Positions 42,930 through 51,960 are shown, numbered from the stretch's first letter. The stretch: DNA of 57,720 bases from Bacillus timonensis (GCF_000285535.1 NZ_HE610985.1:1-57720); one strand, 5' to 3'. Numbers and translations are program-made. Notes: generated by a model from the sequence alone, not told the origin.

Positions 42930-44129
42930 GTGTTCCGTTTTACAAAAGAAACCTTACAACAGATGAATGCTGCAGCAACAGCAACAGAGATACACCAACA
43001 ACCAATTGTGTGGGAACAATTATTTGAAAACTTGGATCGGCAAAAAGATGACATGAGTCAATTTATTGATTCGATAAAAACAAAACATTCGAGAATAAGA
43101 GTAATCTTAACTGGCGCTGGAACTTCTGCATTTATTGGGGATACGTTATTACCTGTGTTAAATAAAGAAAGTAAGGGGACCTTTGAGTTTGAATCCATTC
43201 CTACTACAGATATTGTAACCAATCCAGATTATTATTTAAAAAAAGATATGCCCACACTCCTTGTTTCGTTCGCAAGGTCTGGTAATAGTCCGGAGAGTGT
43301 TGCTACTGTGCAATTAGGTGAGCAGTTAATTGAAGATTTTTATCAATTGGTTATAACCTGCAATAAACATGGCCAACTAGCAAAAAACTCAATAAATGAC
43401 TCCAATAGCTTTCTCTTGTTGATGCCAGAGCAAGCACATGATCAAGGTTTCGCAATGACAAGTAGTTTTACTTGTATGTTGCTATCTGCATATTCATTTT
43501 TTGTACCGGAAGCGTTAATTTGGAACGACTCAAAAAGGAAAAAGCTTATTACCTCTGGGAAGAATATAGTGAATTCAGTTACCACGACCATTGACGAAAT
43601 AATTGAAGAAGGATTTGAACGAATCGTTTATTTGGGGTCTGGACCTTTTACACATTTAGCACATGAATCTGCATTAAAAATGCTAGAGCTAAGCGCGGGC
43701 AACATAGTGGCTGTGCATGAATCCACCCTAGGATTTCGACATGGTCCAAAATCAATTCTGAAGCCTAATTCCGTAATTGTCATCTTTCTATCCTCCAAAT
43801 CTTACACCCAACAATATGATATTGATATGTTAAAAGAATTATATAGGGACAGTCATGAATACAAGCTTGTAGCTCTAATGGAGCGGAGTAATGAAGAAAT
43901 CGAAAAGTATGTTAACTGGGGAATTGAAATTAATAAAGAAAACGAAGATTTCAATGATGATCTATTTTTAGCTGTTCTCTATATCATCTTTGCCCAAGTA
44001 TTGGCGCTGAAAAAGTCAATCCAACTAGGCATTACACCCGATAATCCAAGCCCGGATGGAAAGGTAAACCGCGTTGTAAAAGGGGTTACTATTCATAGGT
44101 ATGGATTGGAGGTAAAAGAGGATGATTAA
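42930..44129 (+). CDS. agaS: AgaS-type sugar-phosphate isomerase/deaminase with two SIS domains
   Basis: A 399-residue cytosolic enzyme. The first SIS domain (about 35-205) has LTGAGTSAFIGDTLL and FARSGNSPESVA; the second (about 215-375) has VYLGSGPFTHLAHESALKML, and the catalytic Glu-His region HESTLGFRHGPKSIL. AgaS converts galactosamine-6-phosphate to tagatose-6-phosphate with loss of ammonia. I prefer GTG 42930, seven bases after GGAGG, over ATG 42924, which is only one base from it. Its stop overlaps the EIIA start by 8 bases, so translation is coupled. Confidence 0.85.
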   Translation: MFRFTKETLQQMNAAATATEIHQQPIVWEQLFENLDRQKDDMSQFIDSIKTKHSRIRVILTGAGTSAFIGDTLLPVLNKESKGTFEFESIPTTDIVTNPDYYLKKDMPTLLVSFARSGNSPESVATVQLGEQLIEDFYQLVITCNKHGQLAKNSINDSNSFLLLMPEQAHDQGFAMTSSFTCMLLSAYSFFVPEALIWNDSKRKKLITSGKNIVNSVTTTIDEIIEEGFERIVYLGSGPFTHLAHESALKMLELSAGNIVAVHESTLGFRHGPKSILKPNSVIVIFLSSKSYTQQYDIDMLKELYRDSHEYKLVALMERSNEEIEKYVNWGIEINKENEDFNDDLFLAVLYIIFAQVLALKKSIQLGITPDNPSPDGKVNRVVKGVTIHRYGLEVKEDD

Positions 44130-44580
44130 GAGTTTACTAAATGAGTCTACCATACGGCTAAAAGTAGAAGTATCTGATTGGAGCGAAGCAGGGAGAAAGG
44201 CGGGTGAATTACTCCTACAAAATAACTCAATTGAAGAAGCTTATATAGATAAAATGATTGAAGCTGTCTATGAATTTGGCCCTTATATCGTTATTGCAAA
44301 AGGGATTGCCTTATTTCATGCCAGACCAGAAGATACGGTTAAAGAGATATGCTTAAGTATGATTACGCTTAATCAAGCAGTGTCATTTGGGGCAGGAGAA
44401 AAGGACCCTGTGGATTTGATTTTTGCTTTAGGTGCTATTGATCATGACTCCCATTTACAAGCCATTTCGGGGCTGATAAAGATTTTGCGTGATGAGGAAC
44501 TGTTAACGCAAATTCGAAATGGAAACAGAGTGGAAAGCGTACTTGATTTAATTTATCAAAAAATAGAACAGGAGGAATAA
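44122..44580 (+). CDS. PTS EIIA component, ascorbate/mannitol type
   Basis: A 152-residue phosphocarrier of the PTS_EIIA_2 family. The phosphorylated His66 sits in GIALFHARPED (usual GIAIPHARP; the Phe for Pro change is unusual). LNQAVSFGAGEKDPVDLIFAL and DHDSHLQAISGLIKIL are the family's other blocks. It receives phosphate from HPr and hands it to EIIB (45336). Start ATG 44122 lies within the end of agaS after GGAGGTAAAAG. Confidence 0.88.
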   Translation: MIKSLLNESTIRLKVEVSDWSEAGRKAGELLLQNNSIEEAYIDKMIEAVYEFGPYIVIAKGIALFHARPEDTVKEICLSMITLNQAVSFGAGEKDPVDLIFALGAIDHDSHLQAISGLIKILRDEELLTQIRNGNRVESVLDLIYQKIEQEE

Positions 44581-44584
44581 GCGA

Positions 44585-45319
44585 ATGATTTTTAAAGAGT
44601 ATTTTCTGAAGATTCAATCATTGCTTGAGGAAGTTGCAGAAAAAGAGCAGCAAAACATTTTGAATGCCGCACAATTAATTTCAACCTCTATTAAAGAAGA
44701 TGGGGTCTTACATGTTTTTGGCTGCGGACATTCACAAATGTATGCGATGGAACTTTTTTACCGAGCCGGGGGATTAGTTCCTGTAAATGCCATCCTAAGC
44801 CCACCCTTATCATTGGCACCATCTGCACCTCTAAGTACTTTTTCAGAAAGACAAGAAGGGTTAGCAAAAGTTATCTTAGACGCTGAAAAAGTGAAATCAG
44901 AGGATATTATGCTCATAGTCTCAACCTCTGGTAGAAATTCTGTCCCAATTGAGATGGCGCTAGAGGCAAAAAACAGAGGGTTGAGCGTGATCGCCCTTAC
45001 TTCTCTTGCTTTTTCAAATCAAGTAACTTCTAGACACCATAGTAATAAAAAGTTGTATGAAATTGCAGACCTTGTTTTAGATAATCACGGTGAACCAGGG
45101 GATGCCATGATGGAGTTACCTAACGTTCCATCCAAATTTGCATCATCTTCTTCTATTGTTGGTTTTACAATCCTTCAGTCAATTGTTGCTCAAGTAATAG
45201 AGAATTTAAGCAAAGAGGGTATTGATCCACCAATATATGTGAGTTCAAACCTTGATAAGGGAGATACGATTAATAAAGCGTACATTGAAAAATACCGAGA
45301 TAGACTAAAGTGTTTATAA
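44585..45319 (+). CDS. SIS-domain protein (UPF0309-like sugar isomerase)
   Basis: A 244-residue protein with one SIS domain: VLHVFGCGHSQMYAMELFYRAGGL and LIVSTSGRNSVPIEMALEAKNRGL, the phosphosugar-binding loops. The pattern LSPPLSLAPSAPLSTFSERQEG and DNHGEPGDAM is that of UPF0309 proteins. Relatives act on phosphorylated amino sugars, sometimes with MurQ-like etherase partners. GGAGGAATAAGCG precedes ATG 44585, four bases after the EIIA stop. It sits inside the PTS operon, so a second isomerase or deaminase step is likely. Confidence 0.85.
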   Translation: MIFKEYFLKIQSLLEEVAEKEQQNILNAAQLISTSIKEDGVLHVFGCGHSQMYAMELFYRAGGLVPVNAILSPPLSLAPSAPLSTFSERQEGLAKVILDAEKVKSEDIMLIVSTSGRNSVPIEMALEAKNRGLSVIALTSLAFSNQVTSRHHSNKKLYEIADLVLDNHGEPGDAMMELPNVPSKFASSSSIVGFTILQSIVAQVIENLSKEGIDPPIYVSSNLDKGDTINKAYIEKYRDRLKCL

Positions 45320-45335
45320 CAAGGAGGTGAAGAAA

Positions 45336-45614
45336 ATGGAGATAATCACAGTTTGTGGAATGGGGTTTGGAACGAGTTTAATGCTTAAAATGACGGTCGA
45401 TGACATTTTAAGTGAGGAAGGAATTAAAGCCGAAGTGAATGCCTGGGATTTAGGATCTGTGAAAGGCAGAACAGCTGACCTAATCATTGCATCAGAGGAT
45501 TTAAAAAGCTCCTTAGTGGGGATGGAAGGTAGAAAAATATTTATAAAAATTTTAACTGATACAGAGGAAATAAGAAGTAAGCTGTTGCAAGAATTAGGCA
45601 ATATAAATTCTTAA
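45336..45614 (+). CDS. PTS EIIB component, ascorbate/lactose-type P-loop
   Basis: A 92-residue phosphocarrier. Cys7 in VCGMGFGTSLM is the phosphorylated residue, and the loop CGMGFGTS is that of UlaB/SgaB and related galactitol EIIB. DLIIASEDLKSSLVG follows. The start is ATG 45336, 7 bases after AAGGAGGTGA. Its TAA overlaps an ATG of the EIIC frame, so the two are closely linked. Confidence 0.9.
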   Translation: MEIITVCGMGFGTSLMLKMTVDDILSEEGIKAEVNAWDLGSVKGRTADLIIASEDLKSSLVGMEGRKIFIKILTDTEEIRSKLLQELGNINS

Positions 45615-45634
45615 TGAATAAGGGGTGGTTAACT

Positions 45635-46990
45635 ATGTTTCAAACCTTTGCTGAAATTATTACGACTCCTGCTATTACACTAGGTTTAGTTGCACTAATA
45701 GGCTTACTACTACAGAAAAAAGGTCTTTCGGGAATCATTAAAGGTACTGTTAAAACGATTTTAGGTGTTTTAATATTAGGTGCTGGAGCAGGTCTCATTG
45801 TTACAAGCTTACTCCCATTTGCAACGATGTTTGAAGAAGCATTTGGTTTAACGGGTGTCGTTCCGGTAGATGAAGCGGTAATTGGAGCACTGATTGAGGC
45901 AGTAAAGGAAATCTCTAGGATGACATCTTTTATCTTACTGTTTGGATTTATCGTAAATATTATTTTAGCTCGCATTACCCCTTTTAAATATATTTTTCTT
46001 ACGGGGCATATGATGTGGATTATGGCAGGTGCTTTAGCTTGGGCCTTCTATGATTTGGGTGTATCGGAAGCGAATGGAATTATTTATGGATCAATTATTC
46101 AAGGTATTGTACTTGTTACTCTTCCTGCAATCTCACAGCCAATTGTTAGAAAAATTATTGGAAATGATAACATCGCGTACGGCCATTTAACAACTACAGG
46201 GGTAGTGGCATCGGCATATGTTGGCAAATTGTTTGGAAACAAGGAAAAAGATAGTGAAGATATCAAAATGCCAGAAAAACTAGATTTCTTTAAGGATACT
46301 GCTGTTTCTGTTTCGTTAGTAATGCTAGTAATATATGTGATTACTGCGCTAGTTGCTGGCCCGAAAGTAGTGGAGCCACTATCAGGAGGACAAAACTATA
46401 TTACATTTAGTGTATTAAATTCATTAGGATTTGCTGCTGGAGTCCTAGTCTTACTTCAAGGGGTAAGGATGTTTTTAGGTGAAATTGTTCCTGCTTTCAG
46501 AGGTATAGCGTTAAAGCTGGTTCCAGGTGCAAAGCCTGCATTGGATTGTCCAGTTATCTTTCCGTACGGTCCAAACGGGTTAATGATAGGGTTCTTATCT
46601 TCTGTCGTAGGAATGGTAATAGGAATGCTAATTGCCACTCTTTTTGGAACAGTAGTACCTTTACCATCCATTATTGGAGGGTTTTTCACAGGAGGAATCG
46701 CAGGTATCTTTGGTAATGCATTAGGAGGAAGAAGAGGATCAATGGTATCAGGTTTCACTTACGGACTTATCCTAACCATCCCAGTTGCTTTATTCTATCC
46801 TCTATTTGGTTTAGAACCTTATGGCATTGAAGGTCTAGCATTCCTTGTACCGGATGGAATTATCGTTTTGGCACTTATAAAATTGTTCTTCTCATTAAAT
46901 ATTCCAATCATTGGTTTCGGCCTACTAATCATCGCATTCATTATTGCAAGCGTTATCTTTAAGAGGAAATCAAAGCAAGTAGACATGTAA
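45635..46990 (+). CDS. PTS EIIC permease, UlaA/SgaT (ascorbate) family
   Basis: A 451-residue membrane protein with about 11 segments. TPAITLGLVALIGLLLQKKG at the start, FILLFGFIVNIILARITPFKYIF-type segments, GVRMFLGEIVPAFRGIA, and FPYGPNGLMIGFLSS are characteristic of the ascorbate-family (AG superfamily) EIIC proteins. It brings a sugar acid, polyol or amino-sugar-like substrate across the membrane while EIIB phosphorylates it. I prefer ATG 45635, nine bases after AAGGGG, to ATG 45614, which overlaps the EIIB stop. Confidence 0.9.
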   Translation: MFQTFAEIITTPAITLGLVALIGLLLQKKGLSGIIKGTVKTILGVLILGAGAGLIVTSLLPFATMFEEAFGLTGVVPVDEAVIGALIEAVKEISRMTSFILLFGFIVNIILARITPFKYIFLTGHMMWIMAGALAWAFYDLGVSEANGIIYGSIIQGIVLVTLPAISQPIVRKIIGNDNIAYGHLTTTGVVASAYVGKLFGNKEKDSEDIKMPEKLDFFKDTAVSVSLVMLVIYVITALVAGPKVVEPLSGGQNYITFSVLNSLGFAAGVLVLLQGVRMFLGEIVPAFRGIALKLVPGAKPALDCPVIFPYGPNGLMIGFLSSVVGMVIGMLIATLFGTVVPLPSIIGGFFTGGIAGIFGNALGGRRGSMVSGFTYGLILTIPVALFYPLFGLEPYGIEGLAFLVPDGIIVLALIKLFFSLNIPIIGFGLLIIAFIIASVIFKRKSKQVDM

Positions 46991-47011
46991 TACGTTTTCG
47001 GGAGGGACAGA

Positions 47012-47869
47012 ATGGGGTATCTTCAAAACACAAAAGAAATGTTGATGAAGGCACGCCAGGAGGGCTATGCCGTGCCTGCCTTTAATATTCATAACTTGGA
47101 AACAGTTCAAGTAGTTGTAGAGGCAGCTGTAGAACTACAATCGCCGGTGATATTGGCGGCAACACCAGGAACAATGAAATATGGGGGAAGAGACTATATC
47201 CACGCAATCGCTGAAGTGGCAGCAAGGGGAAATCATGTACCTCTGGCACTCCACTTAGATCATCACGAAGATGTGGATGAAATTTTAGAATCATTAAAAA
47301 TGGGAACGAAATCAGTGATGATAGACGGTTCCCATAAACCCTTTGAGGAAAATGTTGCAATCACTAAATACGTTGTCGACATTGCTCGGAAATTCAGTGC
47401 AACAGTTGAAGGGGAGCTTGGAAAATTGGCAGGCCAGGAAGATGATTTAGTTGTGGAAGCTAAAGATTCGGCATATACAGATCCAGAAATGGCAAAGGAA
47501 TTCGTGGAAAGAACGGGTGTTGATTCGTTGGCAGTCGCAATTGGGACTGGACATGGGCTTTATGAAACAAAACCAAATTTAGATTTTAATCGATTAAATG
47601 AAATTCAACAACTGGTTACGATTCCGTTAGTCCTGCACGGTGCTTCGGGCCTTTCCAAGCATGATATACAAAATTCAATTTCACTAGGGTGTTCAAAAGT
47701 GAACATTGCTACAGAACTAAAAATTCCATTCTCTCAAACTTTAAGAAAGTATTTAATCGATCATCCAAACGAGACTGATCCACGAAAATATATGAAACAT
47801 CCAAAGGAGAAAATGAAAGAAGTTGTTAAAGAGAAAATCAGGCTGTGCAAGAGTGATGGAAAGGCTTAG
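47012..47869 (+). CDS. Class II tagatose-bisphosphate aldolase-like (GatY/KbaY)
   Basis: A 285-residue zinc-dependent class II aldolase. The N-terminus AVPAFNIHNLETVQVVVEAA, the zinc ligands in ALHLDHHED, VEGELGKLAGQEDD, AVAIGTGHGLY and LVLHGASGLS are all typical. In KbaY and GatY it splits tagatose-1,6-bisphosphate to DHAP and glyceraldehyde-3-phosphate. CGGGAGGGACAG precedes ATG 47012. It follows the EIIC gene by 21 bases and precedes the kinase by 12, so all are one operon. Confidence 0.9.
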   Translation: MGYLQNTKEMLMKARQEGYAVPAFNIHNLETVQVVVEAAVELQSPVILAATPGTMKYGGRDYIHAIAEVAARGNHVPLALHLDHHEDVDEILESLKMGTKSVMIDGSHKPFEENVAITKYVVDIARKFSATVEGELGKLAGQEDDLVVEAKDSAYTDPEMAKEFVERTGVDSLAVAIGTGHGLYETKPNLDFNRLNEIQQLVTIPLVLHGASGLSKHDIQNSISLGCSKVNIATELKIPFSQTLRKYLIDHPNETDPRKYMKHPKEKMKEVVKEKIRLCKSDGKA

Positions 47870-47881
47870 AGGTGAAAGTGA

Positions 47882-48814
47882 ATGATAGTAACGGTTACAC
47901 TTAATCCTTCGGTAGATGTTTGTTACCAGATTGATTCGTTTCAAGTGGGTTCAGTTAACCGAGTGACAAATACAATGAAAACGGCGGGTGGGAAGGGGCT
48001 CAATGTAACAAGAGTGATTCATTCTTTAGGTAAACAAGTTACTGCTACAGGATTTCTTGGAGGAAGTTTTGGGAATTTTATTAAAGAAGAATTGAATCAA
48101 TCAAATATCGTTCACAGCTTTCAAACTATTAATGAAGAAACACGGAGTTGCATTGCAATCTTACACAATAACACGCAAACAGAGCTTTTGGAAAAAGGGC
48201 CTGTCATTCAAGAGTATGAATGTCAAAGCTTCCTAAATAACTATAAAAAATTACTTGATAATGTGTCATTAGTTACTCTTTCAGGGAGTTTACCAGAAGG
48301 CGTACCAAGTGATGTATACTCGTTATTAATACAGATAACAAGTGAGAAGAACATTCCGGTGTTACTAGATTGTAAAGGTGATGTACTGAAAAAGACTCTT
48401 GAAAGTAACCAGAGGCCTTTCATGATTAAACCGAATCAAGATGAAATAGAGAGTTTATTAGGGAAAGCGATAAAAAATGAGGATGATCTGATTAGGAATT
48501 TGTTCTCATCTAAATTCCAAGATATTGAATGGGTAATCGTTACCTTGGGTAGTCGTGGTGCGATTATTAAATATAAAAATAGAATTTACCAAGCGATTCC
48601 TCCTATGATAAAAGCGTTAAATCCGGTAGGCTCTGGTGATTCAGTGATTGCCGGATTTGCAGTAGGCTATTTGGAAGGATTAGACGAGGTAGAGTTAATC
48701 AAGTTTAGTGTAGCGATGGGTGTATTAAATGCTATGGAGGTGAAAACAGGAAGTATTAATACCAATAAAATACAATGGTGTAAGGATCAGATTGTCGTAT
48801 CACGATTGCATTAA
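47882..48814 (+). CDS. PfkB-family hexose-phosphate kinase (LacC/FruK-like)
   Basis: A 310-residue ribokinase-fold kinase. The substrate motif AGGKGLNVTRVIHSLG is at residues 35-50, and the catalytic Asp253 sits in NPVGSGDSVIAGFAVG (the GAGD motif as GSGD). VTLSGSLPEGVP and MIKPNQDEIESLLG are typical of 1-phosphofructokinase and tagatose-6-phosphate kinase. In this operon it would phosphorylate tagatose-6-phosphate before the aldolase step. AGAGGTGAAAGTG precedes ATG 47882. Last intracellular enzyme of the operon. Confidence 0.88.
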   Translation: MIVTVTLNPSVDVCYQIDSFQVGSVNRVTNTMKTAGGKGLNVTRVIHSLGKQVTATGFLGGSFGNFIKEELNQSNIVHSFQTINEETRSCIAILHNNTQTELLEKGPVIQEYECQSFLNNYKKLLDNVSLVTLSGSLPEGVPSDVYSLLIQITSEKNIPVLLDCKGDVLKKTLESNQRPFMIKPNQDEIESLLGKAIKNEDDLIRNLFSSKFQDIEWVIVTLGSRGAIIKYKNRIYQAIPPMIKALNPVGSGDSVIAGFAVGYLEGLDEVELIKFSVAMGVLNAMEVKTGSINTNKIQWCKDQIVVSRLH

Positions 48815-48840
48815 TCATATTACATCTAGGAGTGATATTG

Positions 48841-50136
48841 ATGAAATTGAAAGTCTTCTTGATGCTTGTCTTGTCAATGGTACTACTCATTTCGCAAACG
48901 GCTTTTGCAAGTCCATCCACTACCAATAGCGAGGAAAACCCTAAAAAGGATAAAGAAATCAAATGGCGATTAGTTTATAATGAAACATTTAACAAACCTT
49001 TCAACGAGCCAGATCAATGGATACAGGATACGTATGGAGATGATAGTCCCTATCATGTAGGGCCATATGATGAGGATGGTAACTTCTTTGTAGATAAAGG
49101 TGGGCAAGATTTTCTTGATAGGTTGAGTACTTTCGATTCATATAGAAAATCATTCACATACGGTGAAGATGGATGGTTAACTGTTGAACTTTACGGAAGG
49201 GATTCTGATAAGGATGGAACACCAGAAACAGGTGGGAAATTTGTAAGTGAAAAAGGAAAAGCAAAGCTGATTTCAGAGCGACACTACGATGGTGCAATTA
49301 TTCGCCCAACCAATGAATTACCTGACAGATATAGAATTGAGGTTGAGGTTTCGAATATCAATTTCGGTGGTAAAAATAATGGTAGTTGGGATTATGAAAA
49401 TGGAAAATCCAATGGATATGATGGTGATGAAATAGCAGATCCTTGGAGATTCAATAATCGGAATACTACGCCATATACAGCAACCGATGAAAATGGGGTC
49501 TATTTCTTAGCAATTACAGACTATCCGAACCCTGCACCACATAACAATGTATTTATTCATCACCATCGCAAGGTAGTAATGGATACCGATAATAACAAAG
49601 ACGAATGGTCCAATGTATGGAATCCTACTCTAAATAATGGAGAAGGTGGTTTTGAACCTGATGGCTCTCAGTATATCAGTATGATCTGGCTTCAAGGAAA
49701 TGATTTCGGAGATGATTGGACGGGGAATAGATTTACTACGTATACACCGGATGGGTTTAAAGAGGGTGGAACAAGATTCGTTGATAAATATATAGATGGT
49801 GAGAAATATAAGTTTGCTATTGAAAGGGACGGAGAAAGCTATACAATGTCTGTCTCAGGAAATTTTCATTATGGAGGGAAAACAACCTACAAAGCTACTA
49901 GAAAATTTGAAACTGATCCAATCTGGCACTACAATCAAACAGCCGACGAATACAATGGTGAATACAACCAACAAAAAACATTTAACGGTGATACATTTGA
50001 TACATGGCCAGAAGGTTCAGCATACCCTGACTTCTTCTTCTTCGGTGATCCGCACATCAATTATTATGAAGGAACGGCAGAATACGATAATTTGAGACTA
50101 TATGTGCCAAAAGAAGATGCAAAAGAGTATAAATAA
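48841..50136 (+). CDS. Secreted protein of unknown fold, candidate glycan-active enzyme
   Basis: A 431-residue exported protein. The signal peptide (about 1-25, ending QTAFA) is followed by a Lys/Glu-rich linker and a beta-rich domain with many aromatic and Asp residues: YNETFNKPFNEPDQWIQDTY, GDDWTGNRFTTYTPDGF and FFFFGDPHINYYEGTAEYDN. The ending EYDNLRLYVP is typical of concanavalin-A-like jelly-roll domains that bind or cleave polysaccharides, such as GH16 or lyase families, but no exact family is recognised. AGGAG lies 8 bases before ATG 48841. It starts 26 bases after the kinase, so it is probably co-expressed with the PTS. Confidence 0.7.
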   Translation: MKLKVFLMLVLSMVLLISQTAFASPSTTNSEENPKKDKEIKWRLVYNETFNKPFNEPDQWIQDTYGDDSPYHVGPYDEDGNFFVDKGGQDFLDRLSTFDSYRKSFTYGEDGWLTVELYGRDSDKDGTPETGGKFVSEKGKAKLISERHYDGAIIRPTNELPDRYRIEVEVSNINFGGKNNGSWDYENGKSNGYDGDEIADPWRFNNRNTTPYTATDENGVYFLAITDYPNPAPHNNVFIHHHRKVVMDTDNNKDEWSNVWNPTLNNGEGGFEPDGSQYISMIWLQGNDFGDDWTGNRFTTYTPDGFKEGGTRFVDKYIDGEKYKFAIERDGESYTMSVSGNFHYGGKTTYKATRKFETDPIWHYNQTADEYNGEYNQQKTFNGDTFDTWPEGSAYPDFFFFGDPHINYYEGTAEYDNLRLYVPKEDAKEYK

Positions 50137-50158
50137 AATGTGAACATGTTTTTGTTTA

Positions 50159-50217
50159 GGGACGGATATATGCCTATTTCAGTTACAATTGAAGCGCATA
50201 TTCCCGTCCTTTTTTTT
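50159..50217 (+). terminator. Terminator of the amino-sugar operon
   Basis: A long hairpin in which GGGACGG and CCGTCC arms extend inward through ATATG/CATAT, followed by eight T. It lies 23 bases after the secreted protein stop and closes the whole 42090-50136 transcript. Confidence 0.85.
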
Positions 50218-50251
50218 AGGAAATTAACAATAAAATAAATAAAAAACGAAA

Positions 50252-50300
50252 AAAGCGGCCGATAATCTAGGAAGGATTATCGCTTATTTTGTTGAAGTTA
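50252..50300. repeat. Dispersed stem-loop repeat, copy A (variant)
   Basis: GCG...GATAATC pairs with GATTATCGC around a TAGGAAG loop and is followed by TATTTTGTTGAAGTTA. It is the most divergent of four elements (others at 51915, 56742 and 57221) that share a GGATT arm, an ACGC or TCGC end and the tail TTTTGTTGAAGTT. Confidence 0.5.
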
Positions 50301-50371
50301 TAAAGTCGATGAAGCAGATTAGTGCAATGAGGCAGGGATTTTTCAGGAAGGAAAAAAGGAGGGATTTTTCA

Positions 50372-50770
50372 ATGTCAAAAGGGTTACTCCATCATATTGA
50401 AATATACGTATCAGATTTGAGTAGAACGGTAGATTTTTGGGGATGGTTGCTTGAAGAATTAGGGTACACATCTTATCAAAAGTGGGAAAAGGGACAAAGC
50501 TGGAAAATAGATAACACATACATAGTTTTTGTACAAGCTGAGGAAAGGTTTTTAGATATTCCGTACCATAGATGCCGAGTAGGTCTTAATCATTTAGCGT
50601 TTCATGCCAGTTCCCGTCAACAGATAGATGAAATGACAAACAAATTAACAGGAAAAGGAATAAATATTCTTTATCCAGAAAGCCATCCTCATGCTGGAGG
50701 AGAAAATCATTATGCCGTTTATTTTGAAGACCCTGATAGAATAAAAGTGGAACTTGTCGTTCCAGAATAA
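50372..50770 (+). CDS. VOC-superfamily (glyoxalase/dioxygenase fold) protein
   Basis: A 132-residue protein of two beta-alpha-beta-beta-beta modules. LHHIEIYVSDLSRTVDFW holds the first His metal ligand, GLNHLAFHASSRQQIDEM the second, and YAVYFEDPDRIKVELV the Glu at the C-terminal end, a typical VOC set. Family roles run from glyoxalase I to fosfomycin or dioxygenase activity; no signature decides between them. I start at ATG 50372 after AAAAGGAGGG; the frame extends upstream but without a site. Confidence 0.85.
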   Translation: MSKGLLHHIEIYVSDLSRTVDFWGWLLEELGYTSYQKWEKGQSWKIDNTYIVFVQAEERFLDIPYHRCRVGLNHLAFHASSRQQIDEMTNKLTGKGINILYPESHPHAGGENHYAVYFEDPDRIKVELVVPE

Positions 50771-50849
50771 CTCTTACGGGAAAGGAATGACATCTCAGGA
50801 AGAAACAAATACTATGTTCAAATACATTTTGTAAAAGGGAGTGCGATTC

Positions 50850-51785
50850 ATGCGTGCGGTTATCATAAATGAATATGGTAGTAAAGATGTGTTAGTAGGG
50901 CAGGAGCTACCGAAACCGGAAATAAAAGCAAACCAAGTCCTTGTAGAGGTTTATGCAACTTCCATTAATCCAATTGATTGGAAGCTTCGTGCCGGTTATT
51001 TGAAGCATATGCTTGATTGGACATTCCCTATAATCCTTGGCTGGGATGTTGCTGGTAAGATAGTTGAAGTTGGAGAAGATGTGAAGAATTATCAGGTCGG
51101 GGATGAAGTTTTTGCACGTCCTGATACTACCCCTAAAGGTACATATGCGGAATTTACGACTGTAGATGAAGAGCTGCTTGCCAAAAAGCCTGGTAACTTG
51201 ACATTTGAAGAAGCTGCCTCTGTTCCGTTAGCAGGGCTTACCGCTTGGCAGTGTTTAGTGGATAAAACAAAAGTTAAGCAAGGAGATAAAGTGCTCATAC
51301 ACGCTGGAGCTGGTGGTGTAGGAAGCTTGGCCATTCAAATGGCAAAACATTTAGGTGCCTATGTTGCAACAACAGCGAGTGAAAAAAATGAGGCTTATGT
51401 CAAAAAGCTAGGTGCTGATGAATTTATTAATTACCGTACACAACAATTTGACGAAGAATTAAGTGAATTTGATGTGGTGATAGATACAATGGGTGGCGAT
51501 ATTTTAAATAAAAGCTTCAAAATATTAAAACCTGGTGGCAGACTAGTAACGATTGCCGGACAACCTGATCCAGCATTGGCCGAGGAGCATCAAGTAACGG
51601 CAAGCTCCTATTGGTTAACCCCAAATGGTAAACAGTTAGGTGAATTAGGCGAATTACTTGAGAAAGGTATACTTAAGCCTCAAGTCGGCAGTGTATTTGG
51701 TTTTTCAGAAGAAGAATTACAAAAAGCACATGAGTTAAGTGAAACAAATCATGCCAAAGGGAAAATTGTCATCAAAGTTAAATAA
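50850..51785 (+). CDS. Zinc-independent MDR NADPH:quinone reductase-like protein
   Basis: A 311-residue medium-chain dehydrogenase/reductase. SINPIDWKLRAGYLK and GWDVAGKIVEVGEDVKNYQV in the first domain, and IHAGAGGVGSLAIQMAKHLG (Rossmann NADPH loop) in the second. No zinc ligands are seen. It is of the same superfamily as the protein at 29434 but clearly different in sequence. Probably reduces quinones or enones. ATG 50850 lies about 9 bases after AAAGGGAG; the GTG at 50841 overlaps that site. Confidence 0.88.
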   Translation: MRAVIINEYGSKDVLVGQELPKPEIKANQVLVEVYATSINPIDWKLRAGYLKHMLDWTFPIILGWDVAGKIVEVGEDVKNYQVGDEVFARPDTTPKGTYAEFTTVDEELLAKKPGNLTFEEAASVPLAGLTAWQCLVDKTKVKQGDKVLIHAGAGGVGSLAIQMAKHLGAYVATTASEKNEAYVKKLGADEFINYRTQQFDEELSEFDVVIDTMGGDILNKSFKILKPGGRLVTIAGQPDPALAEEHQVTASSYWLTPNGKQLGELGELLEKGILKPQVGSVFGFSEEELQKAHELSETNHAKGKIVIKVK

Positions 51786-51914
51786 TCGGTGGACAGTCCC
51801 ACTCTCTAACAGGTAGAAGGATGAACGAACTAATTTTTAAGGTGAAAAACGACGATAAGGTATTTAGTGTACAGTACAAGGTACGAATCAATAGAAAAAT
51901 AATAGTTAACTATC

Positions 51915-51960
51915 GGGTGCGTTGATCCAAGAGAAGGATTAACGCATTTTTTGTGGAAGT
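51915..51960. repeat. Dispersed stem-loop repeat, copy B (best match)
   Basis: TGCGTTGATCC pairs with GGATTAACGCA (one G-U) over a short AAGAGAA loop, followed by TTTTTTGTGGAAGT. It begins GGGTGCGTTGATCCAAG like the copy at 56742. It could end transcription of the quinone reductase gene. Confidence 0.7.

Noticed and set aside
45614-45634. Start of EIIC at ATG 45614
   Set aside because: It overlaps the EIIB stop and lacks a site; ATG 45635 has AAGGGG nine bases before it.
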